Source: DAOUFU01 sp034429275 (GTDB lineage Bacteria > Chloroflexota > Anaerolineae > Aggregatilineales > Aggregatilineaceae). From it: a stretch of 9,593 nt of DNA. Positions 1 to 6,043 of this stretch are shown here, in pieces. The notes below the pieces were generated by a model, which saw nothing but the letters and a program-made list of their open reading frames with translations, was not told the origin of the DNA and did no database searches. Numbering within the stretch: the stretch's first letter is position 1; the number at the start of each line of letters is the position of its first letter. The stretch covers positions 1 to 9,593 of the forward strand of contig DAOUFU010000090.1 in the NCBI GenBank assembly GCA_034429275.1, given 5' to 3'. The translations under genes and the position numbers were made by a program.

Positions 1-17
1 GGATTTGTGCCGCCGGT

Positions 18-43
18 TAGCCGCACGCTGAAGCGTGCGGCTA
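18..43. repeat. REP-like perfect hairpin
   Basis: Positions 18-29 (TAGCCGCACGCT) are exactly complementary to 32-43, giving a 12-bp stem around only two bases. As RNA or single-stranded DNA it would form an 11-bp stem with a TGAA loop. There is no T-tract, so it is not an obvious intrinsic terminator. GCTGAAGC-centred hairpins of this kind are common dispersed intergenic repeats in bacterial genomes, but only one copy is visible here. It may lie just 3' of a gene outside the window. Confidence 0.6.
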
Positions 44-243
44 TATGCCAGACCTGAAGGCGCGCTGGGGCTGCCGGGATGAGGACTGACAGCGAGTATT
101 CGTGCGCGGGGGTGAGGGCAGATCGCCGGTGACTCGCGCAGGCCGTGTTGTCACACGGGTACCTGGTAACCTCTGTGCGCGCTCAGGGGCAGGATTGTCG
201 GTCGTCAGAAATAACAAGGTCGATAGAACCATTGAAAAATCGC
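44..243. other. Intergenic region without a recognisable gene
   Basis: No credible coding sequence is seen between the hairpin at 18-43 and the promoter near 250. The only open frame here, on the minus strand, is proline/arginine/threonine-rich, resembles no family and would run through the promoter. A 16-bp segment at 66-81 (TGGGGCTGCCGGGATG) recurs exactly at 5407-5422, just upstream of the TIR gene. Confidence 0.5.
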
Positions 244-252
244 TGTTATAAT
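244..252 (+). promoter_or_regulatory. Extended -10 promoter of the transport operon
   Basis: TGT followed directly by a perfect TATAAT (247-252) forms an extended -10 element. At the usual distance upstream (about 224-229, TAGAAC) the -35 match is poor, which fits promoters that rely on the extended -10. Transcription would start near 259 and leave a leader of about 72 nt before the first gene at 331. Confidence 0.6.
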
Positions 253-330
253 GAACATTGTTGGAGGCGGCCCCCCTGCCGTTCTTCCTCAATTTGCGCG
301 TAGTTTCACTTACACATCAGGAGAGAAATA

Positions 331-633
331 ATGAGTCACGGTCCGCCAGTCAGACTGGGCAGGGACGCTGCGTCAGCTTACAAGGCGCGAACAGGGCTGA
401 TCCTGTTTGCGATCTATGGGCTGGTGTATGCGGGATTCATCGTCGTCAATGTGCTCAGTCCAGAGACGATGAGCAAAATAGTGCTGTTCGACTTAAACCT
501 GGCCGTTGTTTATGGTTTTGGATTGATTTTGATGGCCGTGGTGCTGGGGGTGCTTTACAACTTCCTGTGCACGCGGGCAGAAGACCGGGCCGGGGTCACA
601 GAACCTCATCACACAGGCGACCGAAAGGGATGA
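331..633 (+). CDS. DUF485-type small membrane protein, symporter partner
   Basis: A 100-residue protein with two predicted membrane helices, about residues 21-42 and 56-79. Basic residues lie before the first helix (KAR) and acidic/basic residues follow the second (TRAEDR). The pattern R-x-F/L-x(n)-Y-x-x-Y-x-G-F, a short loop containing P44, then an N-x-x-x-x-x-G-x-G-L-I helix is typical of DUF485 (YjcH-like) proteins. These are regularly encoded just upstream of acetate-type symporters, as in the E. coli acs-yjcH-actP order. The ATG at 331 has a strong ribosome-binding site (AGGAGAG, 319-325). The stop is 7 nt before the symporter ATG, so the two are almost certainly co-transcribed and probably translationally coupled. 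The precise role of DUF485 proteins is not established; an accessory subunit is inference. The hydrophilic tail (residues 81-100) shows no motif. Confidence 0.85.
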   Translation: MSHGPPVRLGRDAASAYKARTGLILFAIYGLVYAGFIVVNVLSPETMSKIVLFDLNLAVVYGFGLILMAVVLGVLYNFLCTRAEDRAGVTEPHHTGDRKG

Positions 634-640
634 TCCGATC

Positions 641-2578
641 ATGAACTATGATTTGTCTCCCGCAGCGGTCGCTATTTTTGTTTTGTTTGTGGGGTTCGTG
701 CTCTGGATTTCGTTTTACTTTGCCCGGAAGACGCGCGACGCAAAAGGGTACTTCGCCGCAGGAGGACAGATTCACTGGGGCGTGAATGGAATCGCGGTTG
801 CGGGCGATTACCTGTCGGCGGCCTCGTTCCTGGGGATCGCCGGGATGATCGCCGTTTCGGGCTATGATGGATTCCTGTATTCCATCGGCTACCTGGCCGG
901 GTGGGTGGTGGCGCTGTTTGTGGTGGCGGAACCGCTCAAACGGATGGGCCGCTATACGTTCTCCGATGCGCTGGATGCCAGGTTCAACTCGAAGGCGATC
1001 CAGCTTGCGGCGGGGATCAGCGCGCTGGTGGTCTCGGTGTGTTACCTGATCCCGCAAATGGTGGGGGCAGGGGCGCTGGTCAAGCCGCTGTTGGGACTCC
1101 CGCATCACATCGGGGTTGCGATGGTCGGAACCATCGTGATCCTGATCGTGGCAACTGCCGGCATGACCTCGACCACGTTTGTGCAGTTCATGAAGGGCGG
1201 CCTGCTGATCATCTTCTCGACGGTGCTGGTCGGGCTGCTGCTGTGGAACGGGTTTGCCACCAAACCCTCGGAGAAGTACCACGAGTTCAAGCCGCTGCCG
1301 GTCACACTATCTGACACGGGCGAAGTGGTGGCGGTGGAGGACCCGGCCTACCAGATCGTCGGGCAAACCACCGCCGGTGGGCGGCAGTACGTCAAGCTGG
1401 ACAACGGTGGGGTTATCTCGTGGTGGTCGCTGGGCACGCGTGACGGTCAGCCGGTGCTGAACGAGGCGCTCTCGGTGGTCACCACTGCCGACGGCAAGAC
1501 TCTGTACAACGGCGGTCCCATCGAGGAAGAGCGCTTCTTCCAGGTCGGGCACTTCAACCGGCTGGTCGTCGATGGTGAAGAGGTCGATTCGGTGAAGCAC
1601 CTGAACCCGGTGTCGTTCCTCACCATCGTGAGCAACAGCGAGGTGGTGCGGTTCACCAAGAAGTCGTTCACTTATGAGGGGGAGTCTGTCACGCTGTATG
1701 TGCAGACCCTGGTGAGCGGCGACCAGGTGATGCGGCCTGGGGTGAAATTCAAGCTGGACGAGGGCGCGACAACGGCCTCGCGGCTGGATTTCGTCTCGCT
1801 GATGCTGGCGTTGTTCTTTGGCACATCGGCGCTGCCCCATGTCCTGATCCGCTACTACACGGTGCCCAGCCAGCGAGCGGCGCGGAAATCGACCGTGGTG
1901 GCTATCGCAGCCATCGGCTTTTTCTACATCCTGACCCTGTACATGGGGTTGGGTGCGATGGTCAACGGTGTGTTGGATGTCGAGAACAGCAACATGTCGG
2001 CCCCGCTGCTGGCCAAATACTTTGGCGTGACGTTGTTTGCGGTGGTGTCGGCGTTGGCGTTTGCGACGGTGTTGGGCACCGTCGCCGGGCTGATCGTCGC
2101 GGCATCGGGGGCGGTGGTTCACGACCTGATGAGCAGCTTCTTTGGCATCAAGCTGACGGAGCGCAAGCAGATCATTTCGGGGAAGATCGCTGCTATTGCG
2201 GTCGGTGCACTGGCGATCCTGCTGGGGATCTACTTCGAGAATGAGAATGTCTCGTTCCTGGTCGGGCTGGCCTTTGCGGTGGCCGCTTCGGCCAATCTGC
2301 CGGCGATCATGATGGTGTTGTTCTGGAAGAAAACCACCGCCAAAGGCGTGGCGGCCTCGGTGGTGGTGGGCATGGTCTCGTCGCTGACGCTGATCGCACT
2401 GTCGCCGACCATGTATGAACATTATGGGCGGCTGGCCAGCGAGGCCCCGTTCCCGCTCGAAAACCCCGGCATCGTCTCGATTCCGCTCAGCTTCGCCACG
2501 GTGATCCTGGTCTCGCTGCTGACTCAGCCCGTGTATGAGCAGCAGATGGGGACGGAAATCGAGCAGCTTCCCGCCTGA
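641..2578 (+). CDS. Sodium/solute symporter, ActP (acetate permease) group
   Basis: A 645-residue inner-membrane carrier of the sodium:solute symporter family, probably importing acetate or a similar short monocarboxylate with Na+. Family hallmarks are visible in order: NGIAVAGDYLSAASFLGIAG (50-68) with GYDG (74-77), GRYTFSDAL (103-111), FFGTSALPHVLIRYYTVP (392-409) followed by the AARKS segment, FATVLGTVAGLIVAASGAVV (474-493) with HDL (494-496), and NENVSFLVGLAFAVAASANL (534-553). These match E. coli ActP closely from memory. About 12-13 membrane helices are evident. E. coli ActP has about 549 residues; the extra length here is a hydrophilic segment of roughly 175 residues (about 205-380) between the helix at 185-203 and that at 383-403, where ActP has a loop of about 45. 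By the positive-inside rule the insertion lies outside the cytoplasm. The ATG at 641 is preceded by AAAGGGA (623-629). The substrate is inferred from family only. Confidence 0.88.
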   Translation: MNYDLSPAAVAIFVLFVGFVLWISFYFARKTRDAKGYFAAGGQIHWGVNGIAVAGDYLSAASFLGIAGMIAVSGYDGFLYSIGYLAGWVVALFVVAEPLKRMGRYTFSDALDARFNSKAIQLAAGISALVVSVCYLIPQMVGAGALVKPLLGLPHHIGVAMVGTIVILIVATAGMTSTTFVQFMKGGLLIIFSTVLVGLLLWNGFATKPSEKYHEFKPLPVTLSDTGEVVAVEDPAYQIVGQTTAGGRQYVKLDNGGVISWWSLGTRDGQPVLNEALSVVTTADGKTLYNGGPIEEERFFQVGHFNRLVVDGEEVDSVKHLNPVSFLTIVSNSEVVRFTKKSFTYEGESVTLYVQTLVSGDQVMRPGVKFKLDEGATTASRLDFVSLMLALFFGTSALPHVLIRYYTVPSQRAARKSTVVAIAAIGFFYILTLYMGLGAMVNGVLDVENSNMSAPLLAKYFGVTLFAVVSALAFATVLGTVAGLIVAASGAVVHDLMSSFFGIKLTERKQIISGKIAAIAVGALAILLGIYFENENVSFLVGLAFAVAASANLPAIMMVLFWKKTTAKGVAASVVVGMVSSLTLIALSPTMYEHYGRLASEAPFPLENPGIVSIPLSFATVILVSLLTQPVYEQQMGTEIEQLPA

Positions 2579-2653
2579 CGCTGCCTGGGTAGGCTGCCGG
2601 GCCGAGAAGCCTTGTCGGCACAGGTTCTAGAGGCCCCGGCTGTCCGATATCTG

Positions 2654-2700
2654 CCGCGCCGCCGCGAGCTTGCAGGGCTTGGGGCGGCGCGGTTTTTTTT
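2654..2700 (+). terminator. Rho-independent terminator of the transport operon
   Basis: A perfect 10-bp GC stem (CCGCGCCGCC at 2654-2663 with its complement at 2683-2692) is followed directly by eight T residues (2693-2700). It lies 76 nt past the symporter stop and insulates the downstream regulator from read-through. Confidence 0.93.
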
Positions 2701-2759
2701 GTGCATGTTCTCCGAGGGCGGCGCGTAATTACATCTGGACTGCACAAAATGGAAGAAAG

Positions 2760-2777
2760 TCACCTGACCGCAGGTGA
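2760..2777. promoter_or_regulatory. Inverted repeat (operator candidate) over the P1 -35 box
   Basis: TCACCTG-ACCG-CAGGTGA is a perfect 7-bp inverted repeat with a 4-bp centre. It overlaps the -35 element of the upstream promoter of the winged-helix regulator gene, a position expected for a repressor or autoregulatory site. Whether the regulator itself binds here is inference. Confidence 0.45.
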
Positions 2778-2792
2778 GGGCTTATTTATAAT
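2764..2792 (+). promoter_or_regulatory. Upstream promoter candidate (P1) for the regulator gene
   Basis: CTGACC (2764-2769), a 17-bp spacer and a perfect TATAAT (2787-2792) form a sigma70-type promoter in an AT-rich island. Start of transcription would be near 2799, giving a leader of about 200 nt. An inverted repeat (2760-2777) covers the -35 box. A second candidate lies 84 bp downstream; which is used cannot be decided from sequence. Confidence 0.5.
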
Positions 2793-2851
2793 TTTGGCGA
2801 TAATATTCACGGATTGTGCCAATCGGCTCTCCGTGCGCTGCAGGCTGTCAG

Positions 2852-2881
2852 TTGACACCAGAAAAACAGCCATGATAAGAT
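2852..2881 (+). promoter_or_regulatory. Consensus promoter (P2) for the regulator gene
   Basis: A perfect TTGACA (2852-2857), an 18-bp spacer and TAAGAT (2876-2881) form a good sigma70-type promoter. Transcription would start near 2888, producing a leader of about 112 nt that contains the four hairpins at 2929-2997. AT-rich DNA follows the -10. Confidence 0.65.
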
Positions 2882-2928
2882 TTTTTAAAATTTATAGTCA
2901 TTATCAGAAGATATTGGGCCAGCACCGT

Positions 2929-2997
2929 CGCCCTTTACCGGGCGACCCCCTGACACAAGGGGGTTACGAGCGCATGACACATGCGGGTTGGGAAACC
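2929..2997 (+). ncRNA. Structured 5' leader with four consecutive hairpins
   Basis: Four small stems follow one another up to the regulator start codon. H1 is CGCCC/GGGCG (2929-2944, loop TTTACC). H2 is ACCCCCT/AGGGGGT (2945-2964, loop GACACA). H3 is CGCAT/ATGCG (2971-2985, loop GACAC). H4 is GGTT/AACC (2986-2997, GNRA-type loop GGGA). H1 and H2 abut, as do H3 and H4, and the loops of H2 and H3 repeat GACAC(A). H4 holds the purine-rich stretch that is the only ribosome-binding-site candidate, 2 nt before the ATG at 3000. I recognise no known riboswitch class. The loops are not the ACGR motif of the two-hairpin guanidine-II riboswitch. A cis-regulatory RNA is inference from the stems alone. 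Confidence 0.4.
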
Positions 2998-2999
2998 TT

Positions 3000-3620
3000 A
3001 TGCAGCAGACCAGACGACACATCCTCGAAATCCTGAAGGAACAGCACGAGGCAACCATTGACGAGATCGTGGCCGAACTGACGCGCCGCATCGGGCGCAT
3101 CACGGCGGTGACGGTCCGGCACCACCTGGAGATTTTGCGCGGGGATGGGCTGGTGGCTGCGCCGATGGTGCGGCGGCGCAGTGCGCCGGGGCGCCCGCAG
3201 TACGTCTATACGCTGACCGAGCGCGCGGCGGACCAGTTCCCCAATAATTACCAGGGGCTGGCCAACGGGCTGCTGGCCGAGATCAAGAATCAGCTCCCGC
3301 CCGCCCAACTGACGCAGATTCTGGAAGGAGTCGCGCTGACGATGGCGGACGCGGCGATCATTCCCGATGGCCCGCTGGACGTGCGGCTCGATCACGTGGT
3401 GCACTACCTGAACAGCCACGGGTATTCGGCCAGTTGGGATCGGCAGAACGGTGAGCACCGGCTGCTGGTCAACAACTGCCCCTATGAGCAGGTGACGTGT
3501 AACAACCCGGAACTATGCCGCATGGACGAGAAACTGATCACCATGCTGGTGGGCAAGCGGCCCCGCCGGGTTTCTTCGCAGGCGGAAAACGACGACGCCT
3601 GCACCTATATCATCGACTGA
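3000..3620 (+). CDS. Winged-helix regulator with C-terminal Fe-S-type cysteines (COG2345/SufR-like)
   Basis: A 206-residue DNA-binding protein. Residues 4-75 form a DeoR/ArsR-type winged helix: QTRRHILEIL, then TIDEIVAEL, the recognition helix ITAVTVRHHLEILRGDGLV (34-52) and a basic wing RRRSAPGRPQYVYTLTE. The C-terminal half carries a ligand-like cysteine set, C160-PYEQVT-C167-NNPEL-C173 and C201 in ACTYII. This layout is typical of COG2345 proteins, including SufR, which binds a [4Fe-4S] cluster and represses suf genes. All four cysteines are present, so redox or Fe-S sensing is a fair inference. No suf gene is visible nearby; the neighbours are a symporter (separated by a terminator) and a convergent kinase-like gene. 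I chose the ATG at 3000; a TTG at 2988 would add MGNL but lies inside hairpin H4. The gene appears monocistronic. Confidence 0.85.
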   Translation: MQQTRRHILEILKEQHEATIDEIVAELTRRIGRITAVTVRHHLEILRGDGLVAAPMVRRRSAPGRPQYVYTLTERAADQFPNNYQGLANGLLAEIKNQLPPAQLTQILEGVALTMADAAIIPDGPLDVRLDHVVHYLNSHGYSASWDRQNGEHRLLVNNCPYEQVTCNNPELCRMDEKLITMLVGKRPRRVSSQAENDDACTYIID

Positions 3621-3641
3621 GGGCGGCATTCTGAGGGTTAC

Positions 3642-3678
3642 AAAACGCACTCCCGGTCATCTGGCCGGGAGTGTTTTT
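3642..3678. terminator. Two-way terminator between convergent genes
   Basis: A 9-bp stem, CACTCCCGG (3648-3656) with CCGGGAGTG (3665-3673), is flanked by AAAA (3642-3645) and TTTTT (3674-3678). It can end transcription of the regulator gene on the plus strand and of the kinase-like gene on the minus strand. Confidence 0.85.
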
Positions 3679-3710
3679 GTGTTTGGGGGAGGTGCATGAC
3701 CGCCGGGCGG

Positions 3711-5180
3711 TTATTCCTGGTCGGCGAAGAGCGGCAGCGCGATGGTGAACAGGCTGCCCTGGCCGGGTTCGCTCTCGGCGATGAGGGTACCCTCGTGCCG
3801 GGCGATGATGTCGCGGACCATCACCAGACGCAGATTGCCTTCCGGGTCACCAAGCGGGCCGGTGCGCGAGGCGCGATAGGTCCGCTCGAAGATGCGCGGA
3901 AGGACATCGGCAGGGATTCCCTCGCCGGTGTCGCGGACCTGGATCACCGCCTGCGGGCCATCGGAGGTGGCGCGGGTGAAGACGCTGAGGGTGACGCTGC
4001 CCCCCTTGGGCGTGTGTTGGATGGCGTTGTGGACCAGGGTGCCTACCGCGCGCGAGATGTGACCCGGATCGCCCAGCACAGTTAGCGGGAAGTCGGTGGA
4101 GTCCAGGTCGAGCGAGACGCCCCGGCTCTCGGCGGTGGTGAGGTAGCGCGTGATCACATCGGCGGCAAGCTGACCGAGGCTGATGGGCTGAACCGACAGG
4201 CGCGCCAGGTCTTGATCCAGGCGCTGCAGAAGCACAAGCTGCTCGACCATATCCGAAAGGCGGTTGGTCTCGTTTTCCAGGATCGCAAGCTGGGCCGCCT
4301 GCTGTTCGGGGGGTGTGCGGGCGAGGACATGCTGCCGCAGCTTGAGGCTGCTGAGCGCGCTGCGAATCTCGGAGATGTCGCCCGGCTGGAAGGGAAACGG
4401 CGCGCCGTTGGCCCCTGCGCCGTTGGTCACATCTACCTGCGAGATCACCAGGCCGGTCACCTGGCCGGTGGAACCGCGAAGCGGGGTGAGCGAAATCTGG
4501 GTGGTCCAGGGCGTGCCATCGGGGCGCGTGCCACGCGCCACACCCTGCCAGGGAGTGCCCTGGCGCGCCGCCCGCGACATTTCGTCAAACAGGAAAGGAT
4601 CATTGGGGGGCCAGGGGCGCGTCCTGCTGAGGGTGTCCCAGGCCGGGTTGGTCTGGATCGGCGAGCCATCCGGGTGCATGAGGGCGAGGGCTGTGGTAGT
4701 ATAGCGAGCGAGCAGTTCCCAGGCCGGGTGGGCGCGAGGTTCGGCGGCGGGCGATTGGGCACCGGCGCGATCTTCGAGTGCGGCGCGCGCTTCGCTCGCC
4801 ACCCGCTCTTCGAGCGCGGCACGGTCCAGGTAGAGGCGGATACGCTTGCGCAGTTCGATGACATCGGGCGGGGTGGTCAGGTAATCATCGGCCCCGGCCT
4901 CGAACCCGGCATGTTTGTACTGGGGAGGTCCCATCAGGATGAAAGCGGTGTGCGAGAAGCGCGGCTCTTGAGAGAGTGCGGTCACCAGGTTGAGGACCTG
5001 GGCAACCGGTGCGCGCAGCCCGACCAGGCAGACGGTGGGCGAATGAACGCCTGCCTGGTCGATCAGATCAGTGACGGAGGGCACGTGCCTGGCTTCTACG
5101 CCGATTTCGCCCAACTGGCGCATCAGCCAGGCGCTCACGTTCTGGTCTTTATCCAAAATGATCACATGCCGTGCTGTCAT
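3711..5180 (-). CDS. Hybrid receiver-PAS-histidine-kinase-like protein, catalytically degenerate
   Basis: A 489-residue soluble protein without membrane segments. Residues 1-120 are a receiver domain (ILDKD near residue 10; GADDYLTTPPDVIELRKRI at 96-114). The phospho-acceptor Asp position is G54 (CLVGLRAP) and the conserved Lys is T103. Residues about 120-140 look like a coiled-coil linker and 150-255 a PAS domain. DHp-like helices follow (268-325), where the usual SHELRTPL is read as ISEIRSAL, so the phosphorylated His is S270. The ATPase domain keeps the N box (N385) and G1 box (DTGEGIP, 417-423) but its G2 box reads GNLRLVMVR (448-456), with N449 and R451 where GLGL has glycines. It is therefore likely a pseudo-kinase that may still bind nucleotide or act as a sensor/scaffold. 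The ATG at 5180 has AGGGGG five bases upstream (5191-5186) and a promoter at 5255-5226; it is divergent from the TIR gene. Confidence 0.85.
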   Translation of the reverse strand: MTARHVIILDKDQNVSAWLMRQLGEIGVEARHVPSVTDLIDQAGVHSPTVCLVGLRAPVAQVLNLVTALSQEPRFSHTAFILMGPPQYKHAGFEAGADDYLTTPPDVIELRKRIRLYLDRAALEERVASEARAALEDRAGAQSPAAEPRAHPAWELLARYTTTALALMHPDGSPIQTNPAWDTLSRTRPWPPNDPFLFDEMSRAARQGTPWQGVARGTRPDGTPWTTQISLTPLRGSTGQVTGLVISQVDVTNGAGANGAPFPFQPGDISEIRSALSSLKLRQHVLARTPPEQQAAQLAILENETNRLSDMVEQLVLLQRLDQDLARLSVQPISLGQLAADVITRYLTTAESRGVSLDLDSTDFPLTVLGDPGHISRAVGTLVHNAIQHTPKGGSVTLSVFTRATSDGPQAVIQVRDTGEGIPADVLPRIFERTYRASRTGPLGDPEGNLRLVMVRDIIARHEGTLIAESEPGQGSLFTIALPLFADQE

Positions 5181-5225
5181 GCGCACCCCCTGCGTCAGGC
5201 AGAGACCGTTGCCCAAGTTTTCCCC

Positions 5226-5255
5226 AGTATACCGGGTTTGCCCGCGAGAGGGCAA
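5226..5255 (-). promoter_or_regulatory. Promoter of the kinase-like gene
   Basis: Read on the minus strand, TTGCCC (5255-5250), an 18-bp spacer and TATACT (5231-5226) form a sigma70-like promoter. The start would be near 5219, about 39 nt before the ATG. The spacer and the flank contain GTTTGCC repeats (separate entry), so binding there would affect polymerase. Confidence 0.55.
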
Positions 5256-5285
5256 TGGGTTTGCCGGGGATGAGTCCGGGCAAAC
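5234..5285. promoter_or_regulatory. Iterated GTTTGCC sites (operator candidate)
   Basis: GGGTTTGCC occurs at 5234-5242 and again at 5257-5265, a centre distance of 23 bp or about two helical turns. GGCAAAC (5279-5285) is the inverted form, making a perfect 7-bp inverted repeat with 5259-5265 across a 13-bp spacer. The first copy lies in the -10/-35 spacer of the kinase-like gene's promoter, in the shared upstream region of two divergent genes. A further GGGCAAACGCA copy lies at 8980-8990, upstream of the HEAT gene. A regulator site is inference; a decayed repeat element is the alternative. Confidence 0.4.
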
Positions 5286-5359
5286 GCACCAAAAGGGTCG
5301 TCTCGGCTGATGCGCATCGCCTGGCCCTGGTGCACTTTGAGAAATTGACCGGGTGTGAG

Positions 5360-5379
5360 AGGCCGGACTCTGGCGGGTC
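5360..5379. repeat. Dispersed repeat, copy A (copy B inverted at 9002-9021)
   Basis: AGGCCGGACTCTGGCGGGTC matches the reverse complement of 9002-9021 at 19 of 20 positions. Both copies are intergenic. With the GGGCAAACGCA-C/T-CAAAA match nearby (5278-5294 and 8980-8996, 16 of 17), the two intergenic regions seem to share parts of one dispersed element. No transposase or protein motif is associated. Confidence 0.55.
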
Positions 5380-5445
5380 GCGTCGTGTGATGCAATCACC
5401 CTGCAATGGGGCTGCCGGGATGTTGACCACAAAGGACAATGAGGG

Positions 5446-5979
5446 GTGCAGTACATCTATCTGAGCTATCCGAAACACGACGGCGAATTCGCGCTGCGGC
5501 TGGTGGATGATCTCCAGTCGGCGGGCTATTTGCTGTGCATGGACGCGGTCAGCGAGCCGGGCAGCATGGCCTGGGCCGCCGAAACGCGCCGCGCCATCCG
5601 GGGCAGCGGCGTGGTGATCCTGATCCTGACGCCGGAGCAGGGACGGCGGACGGGCATCCGTCTGGAGGGCATCGGGGCGAAGCGGCGGAAAAAGCCGCTC
5701 ATCGTGATCCGGCGCTCGCCCGGCGCCCTGCCGCGCTATGTGCAGGATGCTGCGATTCTGGACGGGACCGGCCCTTATGAGGCGCTGTGGGAGTCGCTGC
5801 TGCCCCTGCTGCCGTCGCCCGCTGCGCTGATCGCCGCGCCGCCGCCGAATATTCGCCCGATGCGCCGCCCGCCGCGCCAGCCTGCCGATGCGCTGCGCCG
5901 CCGCCGCCTTCTGATCGCGGTCCTGGCGATTGTGGCGGCGCTGCTGCTGCTGACGTGGTGGGTTGTCATTCCGGGCTAG
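5446..5979 (+). CDS. TIR-domain protein with C-terminal membrane anchor
   Basis: A 177-residue protein. Residues 1-120 form a bacterial TIR domain: IYLSYPKHD (4-12; the usual F-I-S-Y-x-x-x-D strand), FALRLVDDLQSAGYLLCMD (15-33), the loop EPGSMAWAAETRRAI (37-51) and VVILILTPEQ (56-65). E74 in RRTGIRLEGI sits about where TIR NADases have their catalytic Glu, but this alignment is by eye. A proline/arginine-rich linker (123-154, ending RRRR) leads to one C-terminal helix (155-175), so the protein is probably tail-anchored with the TIR domain in the cytoplasm. The start is GTG (5446), with AAAGGA at 5431-5436 and no in-frame ATG nearby, suggesting modest translation. The next gene begins 64 nt downstream on the same strand. 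TIR domains cleave NAD+ or act as adaptors; which applies is unknown. Confidence 0.82.
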   Translation: MQYIYLSYPKHDGEFALRLVDDLQSAGYLLCMDAVSEPGSMAWAAETRRAIRGSGVVILILTPEQGRRTGIRLEGIGAKRRKKPLIVIRRSPGALPRYVQDAAILDGTGPYEALWESLLPLLPSPAALIAAPPPNIRPMRRPPRQPADALRRRRLLIAVLAIVAALLLLTWWVVIPG

Positions 5980-6043
5980 GACCGGCATAATCAGCAGCAG
6001 GACACGTGAGAGAACCCCGGAGAGCATGGGCAAAGGAGTCTCT

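Noticed and set aside
41..292. Minus-strand open frame of 83 codons at the left edge
   Set aside because: Composition is low-complexity (P/R/T), it matches no family and it runs through a clear extended -10 promoter for the plus-strand operon.
1307..2422. Long minus-strand open frame opposite the symporter
   Set aside because: It is a shadow of the GC-rich symporter gene, extremely rich in His, Arg and Gln with no domain; the plus-strand frame has clear family motifs.
2929..2997. Guanidine-II (mini-ykkC) riboswitch
   Set aside because: Tandem hairpins are present but the loops read GACAC(A), not the ACGR motif, and the downstream gene is a regulator, not an exporter or carboxylase.
2701..3036. 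Plus-strand open frame of 111 codons before the regulator
   Set aside because: It begins with GTG directly after a terminator T-tract, lacks a ribosome-binding site and spans both promoters and the structured leader.
4212..5273. Plus-strand open frame of 353 codons opposite the kinase-like gene
   Set aside because: Gly/Arg/Ala-rich antisense shadow; the minus-strand frame carries recognisable receiver, PAS and ATPase motifs.
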